DNA of 34,320 nt from IMG/VR virus record IMGVR_UViG_3300032046_000114, positions 1 to 34,320 of that record, one strand, 5' to 3'. Shown here in pieces: positions 22,627 to 31,928 of this stretch. Under the pieces are notes generated by a model. The model saw only the letters and a list, made by a program, of their open reading frames with translations, had not been told where the DNA came from and ran no database searches. Within the stretch, counting starts at the first letter, position 1. Every line of letters begins with the position of its first letter. This stretch comes from a virus. Both the position numbers and the translations under genes were made by a program.

Positions 22627-25600
22627 TCAGATCTGCGCGCCGGCGTTGGTCACGACGAAGTCAAGTGCAACGTATTCGATCGCGTGAGTGGGTTGGACCC
22701 AGATCTTGCCACGAATCGTGTTGTTCTCAACGTCAGCCTGGGTGGTTGTGCCTGTGTCGATCTGAACCTTGTAGCGTTCAACGCCGAACTGCTTCTGGAT
22801 GCGTGAAAGCCGAGGCTCAACGGTTGCTTGGAAGCGTGCAAGCGTGCTCTCACGGTTCGGCTCAAAGACGAACGTGAGCGCGATGTCTCGCACCTGGCGA
22901 CGCAGATCGATCATGAGGCGACGAACGTTGACTCGATCCAGCGAGCTGGCGAACGCTTGCAGCGTGCGCTGACCCCACACAACCACTCCGCCTTGCGCTT
23001 GCGTGCCAGCCGGTGTGTTCCCTGGGAACGCGACGAGCGGGTTGATGTTCGCGTCGTAGAGCGTGTCCATGTTGTCCTTAGACAGTTTGACCTTCGTCTC
23101 GAGCGTGCTAGCAAGCGCGCCACGATCGAAGCCGGCGGGCGCGAACCAGGGGTACGCCTTCGCGTCGTTCAACGCGAACGCACCGAGGACGACGACGCTG
23201 GAGGGGACCATCACATTGCTCTTTGTGGTGGGATCCGTGACGACGACGTCAGGGTAATACGCGGCGCCGAACGAGTTGTTGAGCGCGCGTGTCTTGAACT
23301 GCGTCGTCGTGTTGATGACGCTGGGGACCTGGATGCTTCCCGTGATGAGCGAGCCGTTCGTGTCGTACTCCTCGATGTCCATGATGTACATGGCGTCGAA
23401 GCGACGTTCAACAGACTCGATGGCCTTGTCGGTGACGATAGCATGCCTGATGCCGGGGATGGCGAGCAGCTGGATGTCAACGTCGGTGCGCTCAGACATG
23501 ATGTCGATCGCCTTGCGGTAAGCTGCGGCCGACGCGCCTGCAGACTGGCCGCGTGTGGAGTCAGCCATGTCGGCCGTGACAGCCACGTTGGAGATGGCGG
23601 CCTCCTCGCGATCGAACATGTTTGTGCCGTCGAATCCGCCTTGCGTGAGCATGGTGAACTTGAGGTACTTGCGGTTTGGCTGCGTGAAGTCACCGATCGC
23701 GAGGGCTCGCGTCTTGTCAGCAGCGTTCGCTGCGATGTTGCCGTCACGCACGTAGACAGCGGTCGACCATTTTTGAGGATCTGCCTTCGCATCCGAGCCG
23801 GTCATGACACGGATGTTCTCAAGTGTGAACTTGTTGTTGCAGAAGCGATCCACGTCGAGAATGCCGTTCGAAGCCGAGTCAGCGACGCCGACAGAACCCT
23901 CTTCCAAGAAGTTCAGGTTGGATGTCTGGAAGTTGGGGAAGTAGAGAGTGTAGCTCGCGAGCGAGTCGTTCTTGACGCTGGTGGCGTTGGGGTTGCTCAC
24001 GCTGATGACCTGCTCGAACTGAACGCCCCAGTAGAGCGACGAGTTGACAAGCGCTTTGACGCCTTCGCCCTCTTGCAGGCTGAGCCTGAAGGGGACCGGG
24101 GGCTGGACGACGCGCTTGAGCGCGTCTGCCACGATCAGATCCGATTGCCCACCGATCGAGGTGATCGCGGCGAGAGGGGCAGAGCCGGACGTCACCAGGT
24201 GAGCGATGCCACGGAAGCCAATGGGGAGAGCAGTGGAGTCCACCTCACCGTTGACGACGAGATCATCGAGCTCAACGCGAACGTAGTTGGACGCGTTCGG
24301 GTAGTTGCCGTCAACGACGAGCTTCTGGGACTGGGTCGTCTTGTCGAAGTCGTAGAAGACGTTCATGTCGCCGATCGACTTGGCGATGTAGCGATCCGCC
24401 GAAGGGTTCAGGGACAGGCCGCGGTACTGCTCGAGCGTGCGAGGGTTCACGTCTGTGTCGTTCCACTCACGCACAACAACGTCGAACGTGCCGTATGGGT
24501 TCTGACTGTCAGACGAAGGCGCGATGTTCTCGATGGAGATCTTGACCTTGTTCGAGTTTCCGGCGCCGTCGTCTATCATGTGGAAGCGGAAGAGCGCCTT
24601 CGGCGTGCCACCAAATCGCTGCGAGAGAACCCAAGGAGACTTGGCGTGAGAGAAACGATCCTCCCAGTTCTCGTAGTTCGGAGTAGAAGCGCTGCCGACA
24701 TCACGGCCAAGACTGCCTGTGAGGATGAACGCCGCGGACTCAAGCCCGGCGGTGTTGCCAGCCGAGGAAGCGCTGCTGATGAGGCCAGATCCAGTCACGA
24801 CTGCGAGCGCGGGATGGATGTCCCAGTACGCGTAGAGGTAGTGACCAGCCTGCTGCAGCTTGTACGGATCGCTGTTGAGGACGTTCTTGAAGTAGTTTGG
24901 AGCCGTCGAGTCGAAGCTCGCGGTGTACACGTTGGGGTACGCTGCGTCAGTGCCCTTGTGACCGTTGAGCAGCAGAACGAACTCCTGCTTGCCGGAGGCG
25001 AGGACAACCGTGCCAACAGGCGAGCCACTAGAGCCAACGTCGGTCGCGACGAGGGTGGACGCGGGAGCTGCCGAGGCTGTGAAGGACGACGACAGCTTGA
25101 CGATGACACCCGAGGGAGCCATCAAGACGCCGCGGAGCATGGGAACTGCCGTGGAGGCGCCTGGCGTGACAGAGCCAACACCTTGCAGGCTGGCGGAGCT
25201 GAAGATGGACGAGCCAAGCGACTCGCTCATGAAGCAGCCGATCATGTACACGCGTCCAAGCGATCCGCCGGAGTTAGCGTAAGGGTTGGAGGTTAGGATG
25301 CCACTGTCGACGTTTGGCAGCTGCTCGCCGGCGACGAAGCCTGCGTTGAGCACACGGCCAGCGTTCGTTCCGGTCTCACGCTTGAGGCCTTGACCCACGC
25401 CGAGGACTCGAAGGTATGTGACAGCCTGCGCGCTACGCAGCCACTCAGTGACAGCAAGCGGGCCAAACTTCTGCCCATCGGTCTTGCCGAACTTGGCGTA
25501 GTAGTCCTCGATCAGGCCAACGGTGACAGGGACGAAGGCAGGACCTTTGAGAGAAGTTCCGATTACACCACACGGCGTTCCGATTGGCTGCGCGCTCACG

Positions 25601-25662
25601 GGGCCGGAGAGGTCTATCTCTCGACTAGTAACACCAGCACTTCCAAGTTTCACGTTCGCCAT
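22627..25662 (-). CDS. Tail sheath protein B
   Basis: 1011 residues. The N-terminus has GPVSAQPIGTPCGVIGTSLK, GPAFVPVTV and AVTYLRVLGVG, and the C-terminus YPWFAPAGFDRGAL, RVNVRRLMIDLRRQ and FVVTNAGA, all tail-sheath signatures (T4 gp18 class, but about 350 residues longer). It forms the contractile outer tail. It shares motifs along its whole length with sheath A. No Shine-Dalgarno lies before the ATG; that leader is shared with a divergent endonuclease gene, whose insertion may have replaced the original one. Confidence 0.92.
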   Translation of the reverse strand: MANVKLGSAGVTSREIDLSGPVSAQPIGTPCGVIGTSLKGPAFVPVTVGLIEDYYAKFGKTDGQKFGPLAVTEWLRSAQAVTYLRVLGVGQGLKRETGTNAGRVLNAGFVAGEQLPNVDSGILTSNPYANSGGSLGRVYMIGCFMSESLGSSIFSSASLQGVGSVTPGASTAVPMLRGVLMAPSGVIVKLSSSFTASAAPASTLVATDVGSSGSPVGTVVLASGKQEFVLLLNGHKGTDAAYPNVYTASFDSTAPNYFKNVLNSDPYKLQQAGHYLYAYWDIHPALAVVTGSGLISSASSAGNTAGLESAAFILTGSLGRDVGSASTPNYENWEDRFSHAKSPWVLSQRFGGTPKALFRFHMIDDGAGNSNKVKISIENIAPSSDSQNPYGTFDVVVREWNDTDVNPRTLEQYRGLSLNPSADRYIAKSIGDMNVFYDFDKTTQSQKLVVDGNYPNASNYVRVELDDLVVNGEVDSTALPIGFRGIAHLVTSGSAPLAAITSIGGQSDLIVADALKRVVQPPVPFRLSLQEGEGVKALVNSSLYWGVQFEQVISVSNPNATSVKNDSLASYTLYFPNFQTSNLNFLEEGSVGVADSASNGILDVDRFCNNKFTLENIRVMTGSDAKADPQKWSTAVYVRDGNIAANAADKTRALAIGDFTQPNRKYLKFTMLTQGGFDGTNMFDREEAAISNVAVTADMADSTRGQSAGASAAAYRKAIDIMSERTDVDIQLLAIPGIRHAIVTDKAIESVERRFDAMYIMDIEEYDTNGSLITGSIQVPSVINTTTQFKTRALNNSFGAAYYPDVVVTDPTTKSNVMVPSSVVVLGAFALNDAKAYPWFAPAGFDRGALASTLETKVKLSKDNMDTLYDANINPLVAFPGNTPAGTQAQGGVVVWGQRTLQAFASSLDRVNVRRLMIDLRRQVRDIALTFVFEPNRESTLARFQATVEPRLSRIQKQFGVERYKVQIDTGTTTQADVENNTIRGKIWVQPTHAIEYVALDFVVTNAGAQI

Positions 25663-25739
25663 GTTTGGTAACTAAGCGACTGTCTCAATTTCAGCTCTCG
25701 AATCTAACTGATAGGTCCTCAGTAGCTAGCATCATAGCA

Positions 25740-26945
25740 ATGGGACGCTCCGGGCCGCCACGGTTAGATCAAGATGTTGTTATCTCTCGTATGAGATCAA
25801 TACACGGCGACACGTATGACTACTCGAAGTTCGTCTACACAACTTTGCGAACCAAAGGTGAGATCATCTGCCGCGAACACGGGAGCTTCTTCCAGAACTA
25901 CGGCAATCACTTCTTCAATCGTTCTGGGTGTCCAACGTGTGTTCATCGTCGACTGACACTTCAACAGATCGAAGCACAACGAGCTCCATCAAATAAGCTC
26001 GCCTTAGACACCGTCGTCGACAGAATGCGTCAAGCTCACTCGACGCCTTTCGACTACACCGCTTTCGAGTACGTTGAGATGAAGACGCCGGGGAAAATCT
26101 CATGTCCAACACATGGACCATTCTGGATGTCACCTAACGATCACGTCAGAAGTAAGACAGGCTGCCCGGAATGCACGAACGAACACCTTCGCGCGCAGCG
26201 TGCTTGGTCGTTGGACGAGGTTGTGACTCGTTCGCGAGCAATTCACGGCGACACGTACGAGTATCCTCCGCAGGTCTACGTCAACTCCTCGACGCCGTTC
26301 ACAATCGTCTGTCGCAAGCACGGCGCCTTCCAACAGTGTTACGACAGTCACGTTCATCAGACAGCCGGATGCCCACAATGCTTTGGCTCGTTCAAACGTA
26401 CGCCCGATGAGTTCCTTGATGCAGCTAAGACTGTTCACGGCGAACGTTACGACTACTCAGAAGTCAAATATGTGAACAACTCGACTCCCGTAAAGATCGT
26501 CTGCTCTGCCCATGGATCCTTCTGGCAAAAGCCAATGAAACATATCAACGTCGAGCAAGGATGCCCTCGTTGCGCCGACAACGTATCGAAAGCCGAACGG
26601 AAATGGCTTGCTGCCGTCGGCGTGCCGGACGACCCTGATCATCGTCAAGTGCGCATCGTCGGCAGTCGAATGAGAGCCGACGGCATGATCAACCACACGG
26701 TCTACGAGTTCTTCGGCACCTACTGGCACGGTGATCCACGAACGTACGCACCCGACGCTCTCAACACAAGGAACGGCCACCGCATGGGCAGTCTTTACCT
26801 CGAAGCGCTCGAGAAGCAACGACGCATCATCGAGCTCGGCTACGAACTCAAGTACGTGTGGGAGCTAGACTACCGTGCGGGTCAACTCTTTTCAGAGAAG
26901 AACCCGCACGGGTGGCTCACACGAATTCCACGCCGGCGTTCGTGA
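25740..26945 (+). CDS. Zinc-ribbon-repeat homing-type endonuclease, second copy
   Basis: 401 residues from the ATG at 25740; a TTG at 25665 would add 25 residues but reads into the sheath leader. Four zinc-ribbon repeats start with HGDTYDYSKF.Y, HSTPFDYTAF.Y, HGDTYEYPPQ.Y and HGERYDYSEV.Y, each with CxxHG and GCPxC pairs. The C-terminal domain has a MINHTVYEFFGTYWHGDP block and ELGYELKYVWELDY, matching the Vsr-like domain of the first endonuclease. Here a His-rich CxxH replaces one CxxC of each ribbon. The 3' end overlaps the end of sheath A by 29 nt on the opposite strand. Sequence drift shows it is not a recent copy of the first. Confidence 0.82.
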   Translation: MGRSGPPRLDQDVVISRMRSIHGDTYDYSKFVYTTLRTKGEIICREHGSFFQNYGNHFFNRSGCPTCVHRRLTLQQIEAQRAPSNKLALDTVVDRMRQAHSTPFDYTAFEYVEMKTPGKISCPTHGPFWMSPNDHVRSKTGCPECTNEHLRAQRAWSLDEVVTRSRAIHGDTYEYPPQVYVNSSTPFTIVCRKHGAFQQCYDSHVHQTAGCPQCFGSFKRTPDEFLDAAKTVHGERYDYSEVKYVNNSTPVKIVCSAHGSFWQKPMKHINVEQGCPRCADNVSKAERKWLAAVGVPDDPDHRQVRIVGSRMRADGMINHTVYEFFGTYWHGDPRTYAPDALNTRNGHRMGSLYLEALEKQRRIIELGYELKYVWELDYRAGQLFSEKNPHGWLTRIPRRRS

Positions 26946-29934
26946 TGATGAAGTCGATCTTGATGAACTCAATCGTCCTTGTGGGCACGATCGTGATGCG
27001 TCCGTTGAGTTTGTTCTCGTCGCGGTCGCGGTCGGTGTTGTTGGTGTCGTCCATGACGACGCTGAAAGACTCCACACCGGCTTGCGTCTGAATGAGGCCG
27101 AGGCGTATGGACGCGTCGCGAACGAACTGATCCCTGACGGTGGGCGTGTTCTGCTCGAAAGGCAGTTTGAGAGCGATGCCAGTGACCACACGCTTGACTT
27201 CAAGCAGAAGGCGACGCACGTTGACACGATCGAGCGCGCTCTTGGAAGCTTTGCACGTCTTCTGCCCGAAGATGACGAAACCCTGCTTGGGGAACGTTGC
27301 GATCGGGTTGATGCGCACGTCGTAGAGCGCGTCGCGGTCAGCAGCGTTGAGCCTCACTGCGATGTTCTTGACGAAGTCAAGCGCGGCACGGTTGAAGCCG
27401 GCAGGCGCGAACCAGGGGTACGCGATCCGATCGTTGTAGGCAAGCGCTGCGAGAGAGGCCACTGAAGCTGGCACCTTGACGCGGCGCTTGTTGGTCGTGT
27501 CGTCGATGAAGACGTCGGGGAAGTAGACAGCCGAGTAATCGTTGTCGATCGCGCGTCCGTCGAAAGCCTTCGCCGTGTTCGTCACGTCAGGACGGCTGGT
27601 TGAATCGTCGTAAAGCCGTGTGTTCGTGTCGTCGTACGTCGCGATGTCCATGAGGTAAACAGCCATGCCGTACTCGCGCGTCTTCTGCGCCGCGTAGTTG
27701 GTCAGGTACGACTCACGGATGCCTGGGATCGCCAGGATGTTCGTGTTGATGTAGAACTGGTTCGTCATGATGTCGACGGCCGTCTTGTAGGCCACAACGC
27801 CGTTGTTGCGCGTCGCGGTGCCTGCTTGATTCTGTGCGAGTCCTGGCGAGACGTAGGAGCTTTCTGCGCCACCGCCAGCATCGAACGACACAGCCTTGTC
27901 CTGCATGCGTCGAGCCGACTTGTCAAGCATGTTCACGCCGTCGAATCCGCCGTAGAGGAACGTTGTGAACTTCGCGTACGGAGAGAATCGGTTGAACTGA
28001 ACGCTCGACGTCGCCGCAGCGAGAGCTGCAAACGTGAGTCGGCTAGAGATGGTGCCGTCGTTGACCGTGTACGTCGTCGGGTTGACCGTCGCGTTACGCA
28101 GGTACGAAGCCTCTTTCATGTGCGCGTCGATCGAACCCGTGAAGTCAGCAAATGCGGTGTTCGCGAAGGCAACACGTGCGAGGCTGAACTTGTTGTTGCA
28201 GAGGGCGTCGGCGTTCGTTCCAGTGACAACCGCATCAAGCTTGCGGATGCCCGCGAACTGCGTGAGGGTCGCGATGAGGCTGTTCTGATCGGTCACCGTG
28301 TTCGGGTTGAGCGGCGTGGTGTTGCGCTCGAACTTGACACCCCAGTAGAAGTTCGGGGAGGCGAGCTCAGTGGGGCCAGGGTTGCCGACGTAACCCGCGG
28401 TCGCGACCTCACCCTTCGTCACCTTGAAGCGGAACGGGATCGGAGGAATGACAGAGCCGCTGAGCATCGCTCCGATTGTGTTGCCAGAGACGTTTGCAGC
28501 GAGGCGAACGAGCGTGGCGACACCCGGGCGATCCGTTGTGCCGTCGTTGGTCTTGAGAACCTCGACGCCGCGGAACCCGAAGGGCAAAGACTTCGCCGGT
28601 GTGAGCTTGCGCTCAACCTGATCGCTCATGACGACGCGAATGAACTTGGATTGGTTGGCGTACCGACCACTGCTCAGAAGACGACGCTCGTTGAGATTCT
28701 CGCTCTCAAAGTTGAACGTGACCTTGCGATCGCCAACCTTGCGTGCGACGTAGTTCTCAGAATCTGGGTTCAGATCGCACTGCGAGAACTGCTCGAGGAT
28801 GTCGGGGGTCGAGTCCGTGTCGTTGAAAGCACGCACGAGCAACGAGAATGTGCCGTAAGGGTTGGCAGGATCACCCGAGATCTTGAGATCCGCGATAGAG
28901 ATCTTGTAGAGTCGGTTGGCGTACTCGCCATCGTCCAACGCCTGAACAGAGAAGAGATCGTACTCGGTCGCTCCAAAGGGTTGCGAGATGATCGACGGGG
29001 ACGCGGGCGCGCTGTACTTCGTGTCGAAGTGGCCGAACGTGTCGCGGAACTTCATCGAAGTGTCGCCGGATGCCGTGGATGTGTTGTTCGAACCAGAGAC
29101 GATCGCGACGGTGGTTGCCGTGGCGAGCTCGTCGTCGACCGCGTAATCGGCGTACACAAGGTGCTGTTCCGACGCGAACTTCTCAGGATCGCTGTTGAGC
29201 AACTTGGCGAAGTAATCCGAGCTGGATGGATCGAGAGATGCTGTGAAGATCTTGACGCCTGGGTTGCCATCGGTGACGCCGAAAGACGTGCCGTTCGACG
29301 AAGAAAGAACAATCTTGAACTTACCGCTGGAGACGGTTGCAACGTCGTCAGGAGTCGTGAGACCGAAAGCGCCTTGCGCGCTCTGGTTGCCGTCCAACAC
29401 CATCATGCGAGTGCCGGAGGCAAGCAGTACGACGCCCCGGACAAGGTTTGCGACCGATCCGGCGAAGGACGAGTTGTTTGTGAACATCGGCATGCCGAAC
29501 GCCTCGTTGGCACGCAAGCTGTGTTGCGCGACGAGGAGCTGGACGGCGCCCATGTGACGACCAGTCGAGTCGCCGTTAGCGAGCGAGCCAGTGACCACGA
29601 AGCCTGCGTTACGACACTGCCCAGTCGACTGAAAACGGAGGATGTCGCCGGAATTGTCGAGAGAGCCAGCGCCAAGGACGCGGAGGAACGTGAGAGCTGT
29701 GCGGTGCTTGAGGAACTCGTTCGCGGCGTAAGCCGACGGGTAACGGATGTCCAGATCGCCGAATGTCTGCTTGTAATTGTCGAAGTCACGGACCGTGACA
29801 GGCACGAACGCGGGGCCTCGGGTAGAGGCTCCAACGAGACCGGCGGGTACGCCAGCCGGGCCCAATTCTTGCCTTACTGAGAGGTCAGTCTCAGTCTCGA
29901 AGAATCCGGGAGAACGAAAGGTCTGCTCAGCCAT
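26917..29934 (-). CDS. Tail sheath protein A
   Basis: 1005 residues. N-terminus RSPGFFETETDLSVRQELGP, then GASTRGPAFVPVTV and LTFLRVLGAGS; late motifs are YPWFAPAGFNRAAL, RVNVRRLLLEVKRV and FIITNAGVE. These match sheath B block by block, but the middle parts differ. AGGAG lies about 10 nt before the ATG. It is probably the first-made sheath; the phage either mixes two sheath subunits or uses one for a special segment. Its last 29 nt overlap the second endonuclease gene. Confidence 0.92.
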   Translation of the reverse strand: MAEQTFRSPGFFETETDLSVRQELGPAGVPAGLVGASTRGPAFVPVTVRDFDNYKQTFGDLDIRYPSAYAANEFLKHRTALTFLRVLGAGSLDNSGDILRFQSTGQCRNAGFVVTGSLANGDSTGRHMGAVQLLVAQHSLRANEAFGMPMFTNNSSFAGSVANLVRGVVLLASGTRMMVLDGNQSAQGAFGLTTPDDVATVSSGKFKIVLSSSNGTSFGVTDGNPGVKIFTASLDPSSSDYFAKLLNSDPEKFASEQHLVYADYAVDDELATATTVAIVSGSNNTSTASGDTSMKFRDTFGHFDTKYSAPASPSIISQPFGATEYDLFSVQALDDGEYANRLYKISIADLKISGDPANPYGTFSLLVRAFNDTDSTPDILEQFSQCDLNPDSENYVARKVGDRKVTFNFESENLNERRLLSSGRYANQSKFIRVVMSDQVERKLTPAKSLPFGFRGVEVLKTNDGTTDRPGVATLVRLAANVSGNTIGAMLSGSVIPPIPFRFKVTKGEVATAGYVGNPGPTELASPNFYWGVKFERNTTPLNPNTVTDQNSLIATLTQFAGIRKLDAVVTGTNADALCNNKFSLARVAFANTAFADFTGSIDAHMKEASYLRNATVNPTTYTVNDGTISSRLTFAALAAATSSVQFNRFSPYAKFTTFLYGGFDGVNMLDKSARRMQDKAVSFDAGGGAESSYVSPGLAQNQAGTATRNNGVVAYKTAVDIMTNQFYINTNILAIPGIRESYLTNYAAQKTREYGMAVYLMDIATYDDTNTRLYDDSTSRPDVTNTAKAFDGRAIDNDYSAVYFPDVFIDDTTNKRRVKVPASVASLAALAYNDRIAYPWFAPAGFNRAALDFVKNIAVRLNAADRDALYDVRINPIATFPKQGFVIFGQKTCKASKSALDRVNVRRLLLEVKRVVTGIALKLPFEQNTPTVRDQFVRDASIRLGLIQTQAGVESFSVVMDDTNNTDRDRDENKLNGRITIVPTRTIEFIKIDFIITNAGVEFV

Positions 29935-30019
29935 GCTTAGATGTCTCCTGCGCGTTCATACGACGTCGTACGTAACTACGCGACGCGAGGTAGGAAGTCG
30001 TCTCGATGGTCAAGACGAA

Positions 30020-31234
30020 TCACTTTGGAGAGATGATACGCAACCCGATCCCATCGTCAGGAACGATCACAGACTCCCCAGTCGCGATGTTGCGACTGAT
30101 TACTCGCGCATATTCAGGCTCGCGACGACCTGTGAACGGGTTAAGCACTGTGTTCACAACAGCGCGTTCTGACGTACGAGCAACGTGTGTTTGCGGGTGT
30201 TGACTCGGATCTGTGAGAAGGTACTGACGATCTGGGTCGTCGGCTGCGGTATACGGATCAGGATCGGTGGGCATGCCATTTGTGAGGAAAGTGTCAACGC
30301 CTTCGCCACCGATGGCGAACGCGATCTGCGGAGCCGAAACGAATGTTCGCAAGCCAGAAGGAGTGCCAGGCGACGCGGACTCCACCAAGTACCCAGGAAT
30401 CTTGACTGTTAACTTGTATTTGCGGATCAACTCCTGCGCAGACGAATCGTTTGCGTTGTCGTCTGACGAGTAGCCTTCGTCAAAGTACGCGACAAACCAG
30501 TAACCTTTGTCTGTGTCGATCTTCAGTGTGCGATTGCCAGTCGGCAGGTACGACACCATCAAACGTTCAAGCATCTGATTCATGTGAACCGTGTACTGGG
30601 CCCAGATCGTGATCTCGTACGTCGCGGTGTAGAACTGAGGTGTTGGAAGCGATGTGACTTGCCACGCGTTGATCCCCAGTTTAGGGGCGAGCAACCCGCC
30701 AGCACGGATGTCGGCGTCATTTTCGTTTGCACGTGTGCCATCACGTGTCGTTGTCAATGACCCTTGCTCGTCAAAAAGCCGATCACCAGGCACATCCTCG
30801 GAGTTTGGGATGCCGAGCTTGTTCATGATGTTCTGGTAGGTGCGATCACGTGAATCGAGCTTCGTTCGCACGACAATCTCGCCAATGTGTTGATTCATGC
30901 CACGACCCGTGACGTCAATCGTCGTCTGCTCCACACTGACGCGGCGCATGGTGACGAGCGGAAGGATGAGGGTCTTGTTTTTATCACGTAGAGCTCGACC
31001 AGACTTGAGCATGCTCCACTTCTCTCCAACGGCGAAGACGATCGGCACGTTCTGCTGCTTGCCAGGATCGTCTCCTACTTGGAAATTGACTTCGTCACGC
31101 AACGTCTTGAAGAAAGCCCTATCAAGATCCTCAAGACCACAACTTGGCACAAGCACACTGTCGGGGGTCGTGTTACCCGCGTAACCTGAAGGCACGCCTC
31201 GAGGATCGCCTGATTTGAAACGGGTGGTCATCAC
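30020..31234 (-). CDS. gp15-like tail completion / sheath stabiliser protein
   Basis: 404 residues. Blocks FFKTLRDEVNFQVGDD, NVPIVFAVGEKWSML, YTATYEITIWAQYTVHMNQM, LERLMVSYLPTGNRTLKID and a late ELIRKYKLTVKIPGYLV follow the layout of T4 gp15, the proximal sheath stabiliser. It lies between the neck gene and the sheath, the T4 order. GTG (31234) or ATG (31231) start; both overlap the previous TGA. A long C-terminal part (about 290-404) is extra relative to T4 gp15 and has no known match. Confidence 0.72.
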   Translation of the reverse strand: MMTTRFKSGDPRGVPSGYAGNTTPDSVLVPSCGLEDLDRAFFKTLRDEVNFQVGDDPGKQQNVPIVFAVGEKWSMLKSGRALRDKNKTLILPLVTMRRVSVEQTTIDVTGRGMNQHIGEIVVRTKLDSRDRTYQNIMNKLGIPNSEDVPGDRLFDEQGSLTTTRDGTRANENDADIRAGGLLAPKLGINAWQVTSLPTPQFYTATYEITIWAQYTVHMNQMLERLMVSYLPTGNRTLKIDTDKGYWFVAYFDEGYSSDDNANDSSAQELIRKYKLTVKIPGYLVESASPGTPSGLRTFVSAPQIAFAIGGEGVDTFLTNGMPTDPDPYTAADDPDRQYLLTDPSQHPQTHVARTSERAVVNTVLNPFTGRREPEYARVISRNIATGESVIVPDDGIGLRIISPK

Positions 31235-31884
31235 TTTTCTCCGTAGAAGTCAGAGCCTGTGGGATCGTCAACCGTCTTGGACACGCCCGAGATAGGATCC
31301 TCTAAGACGCCGTTCTCGCGTAGATCACGTCTGTCACCAGTTGGTTCTCCGCTTTGAACTTTCTCGCCGCGCGTCTGCTCAAACGTCTTTTGAACAGCAT
31401 TTGGATCCGAGTAGCCGATATCAGACGGGCCGATCTGCGGTGCGTCGATCTGGCCTTTGCGAGACTGCACACATGAGAGCTTCATTCCGTCTAGCTGCTC
31501 TGCGTGACCATAGATGTTCCGCATACGTGAGACGTTGACGATCTCGTAAAGTGTGTCGCCCCAACGCACGAAGTCGCCGGTACAAACGTCGATCCCAACG
31601 TCGATCATGTCACGGTAATGCAGGAACACTTCAAGTTTTTGAAGTGTTTCAGGACCGAATATGTCGGTACGAACCTCAGTCTCTGGTGAACCCACAAGCG
31701 CCGGCAGCTGCACAGGGGTGTCCCAAACTTTATCGGGAGATTCGTTGTACATCTCGTGAGAGCGCGTCTTCACCTCAGAGATCGAGTAATAATACACGAA
31801 CTGCCCTGCCACGTCTCGGATGAGCTCTTTAGTGAGATCCGAGATGAGGTTCTGCTCTCGCTGCCCTATGAAAAAACGTGACAT
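31231..31884 (-). CDS. Neck protein (gp14-like)
   Basis: 217 residues from the ATG at 31884 (MSRFFIGQREQNLISDLTKE). The pattern, SRFF..E..LI.DL..E.I.D...YYYSIS, then LPALVGSPETEVRTDIFGPE and a later GDFVRWGDTLYEIVNV, fits T4 gp14-type neck proteins. I reject the longer frame to 31956 because its first 24 residues overlap the plus-strand gene and look random. A 16-bp palindrome directly precedes the start. The protein joins the head portal to the tail. Confidence 0.75.
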   Translation of the reverse strand: MSRFFIGQREQNLISDLTKELIRDVAGQFVYYYSISEVKTRSHEMYNESPDKVWDTPVQLPALVGSPETEVRTDIFGPETLQKLEVFLHYRDMIDVGIDVCTGDFVRWGDTLYEIVNVSRMRNIYGHAEQLDGMKLSCVQSRKGQIDAPQIGPSDIGYSDPNAVQKTFEQTRGEKVQSGEPTGDRRDLRENGVLEDPISGVSKTVDDPTGSDFYGEK

Positions 31885-31900
31885 CTTAGACGCGTCTAAG
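31885..31900. promoter_or_regulatory. 16-bp perfect palindrome at neck gene start
   Basis: CTTAGACG-CGTCTAAG is a perfect palindrome touching the ATG of the neck gene and 28 nt before the plus-strand gene. In mRNA it makes a 6-bp hairpin (loop CGCG) ending at the start codon, with no Shine-Dalgarno between. As DNA it could be an operator between the two divergent units. Confidence 0.5.
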
Positions 31901-31928
31901 TAGGTCGAGCGAACTAGGCTTCGACCAC

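Noticed and set aside
22828-25296. Long open frame of 822 codons opposite sheath B
   Set aside because: Arg/Val/Glu/Asp-rich text with no domain sense, exactly antisense to a clear sheath gene; a codon-bias shadow.
27826-29880. Long open frame of 684 codons opposite sheath A
   Set aside because: Same shadow character; antisense to a clear sheath gene.
29959-29970. 12-bp palindrome TACGACGTCGTA before sheath A
   Set aside because: Short and made of common local words; no position-based reason for a function.
29998-30018. 6-bp hairpin after the gp15-like gene as a terminator
   Set aside because: Short stem and no T-tract on the minus strand.
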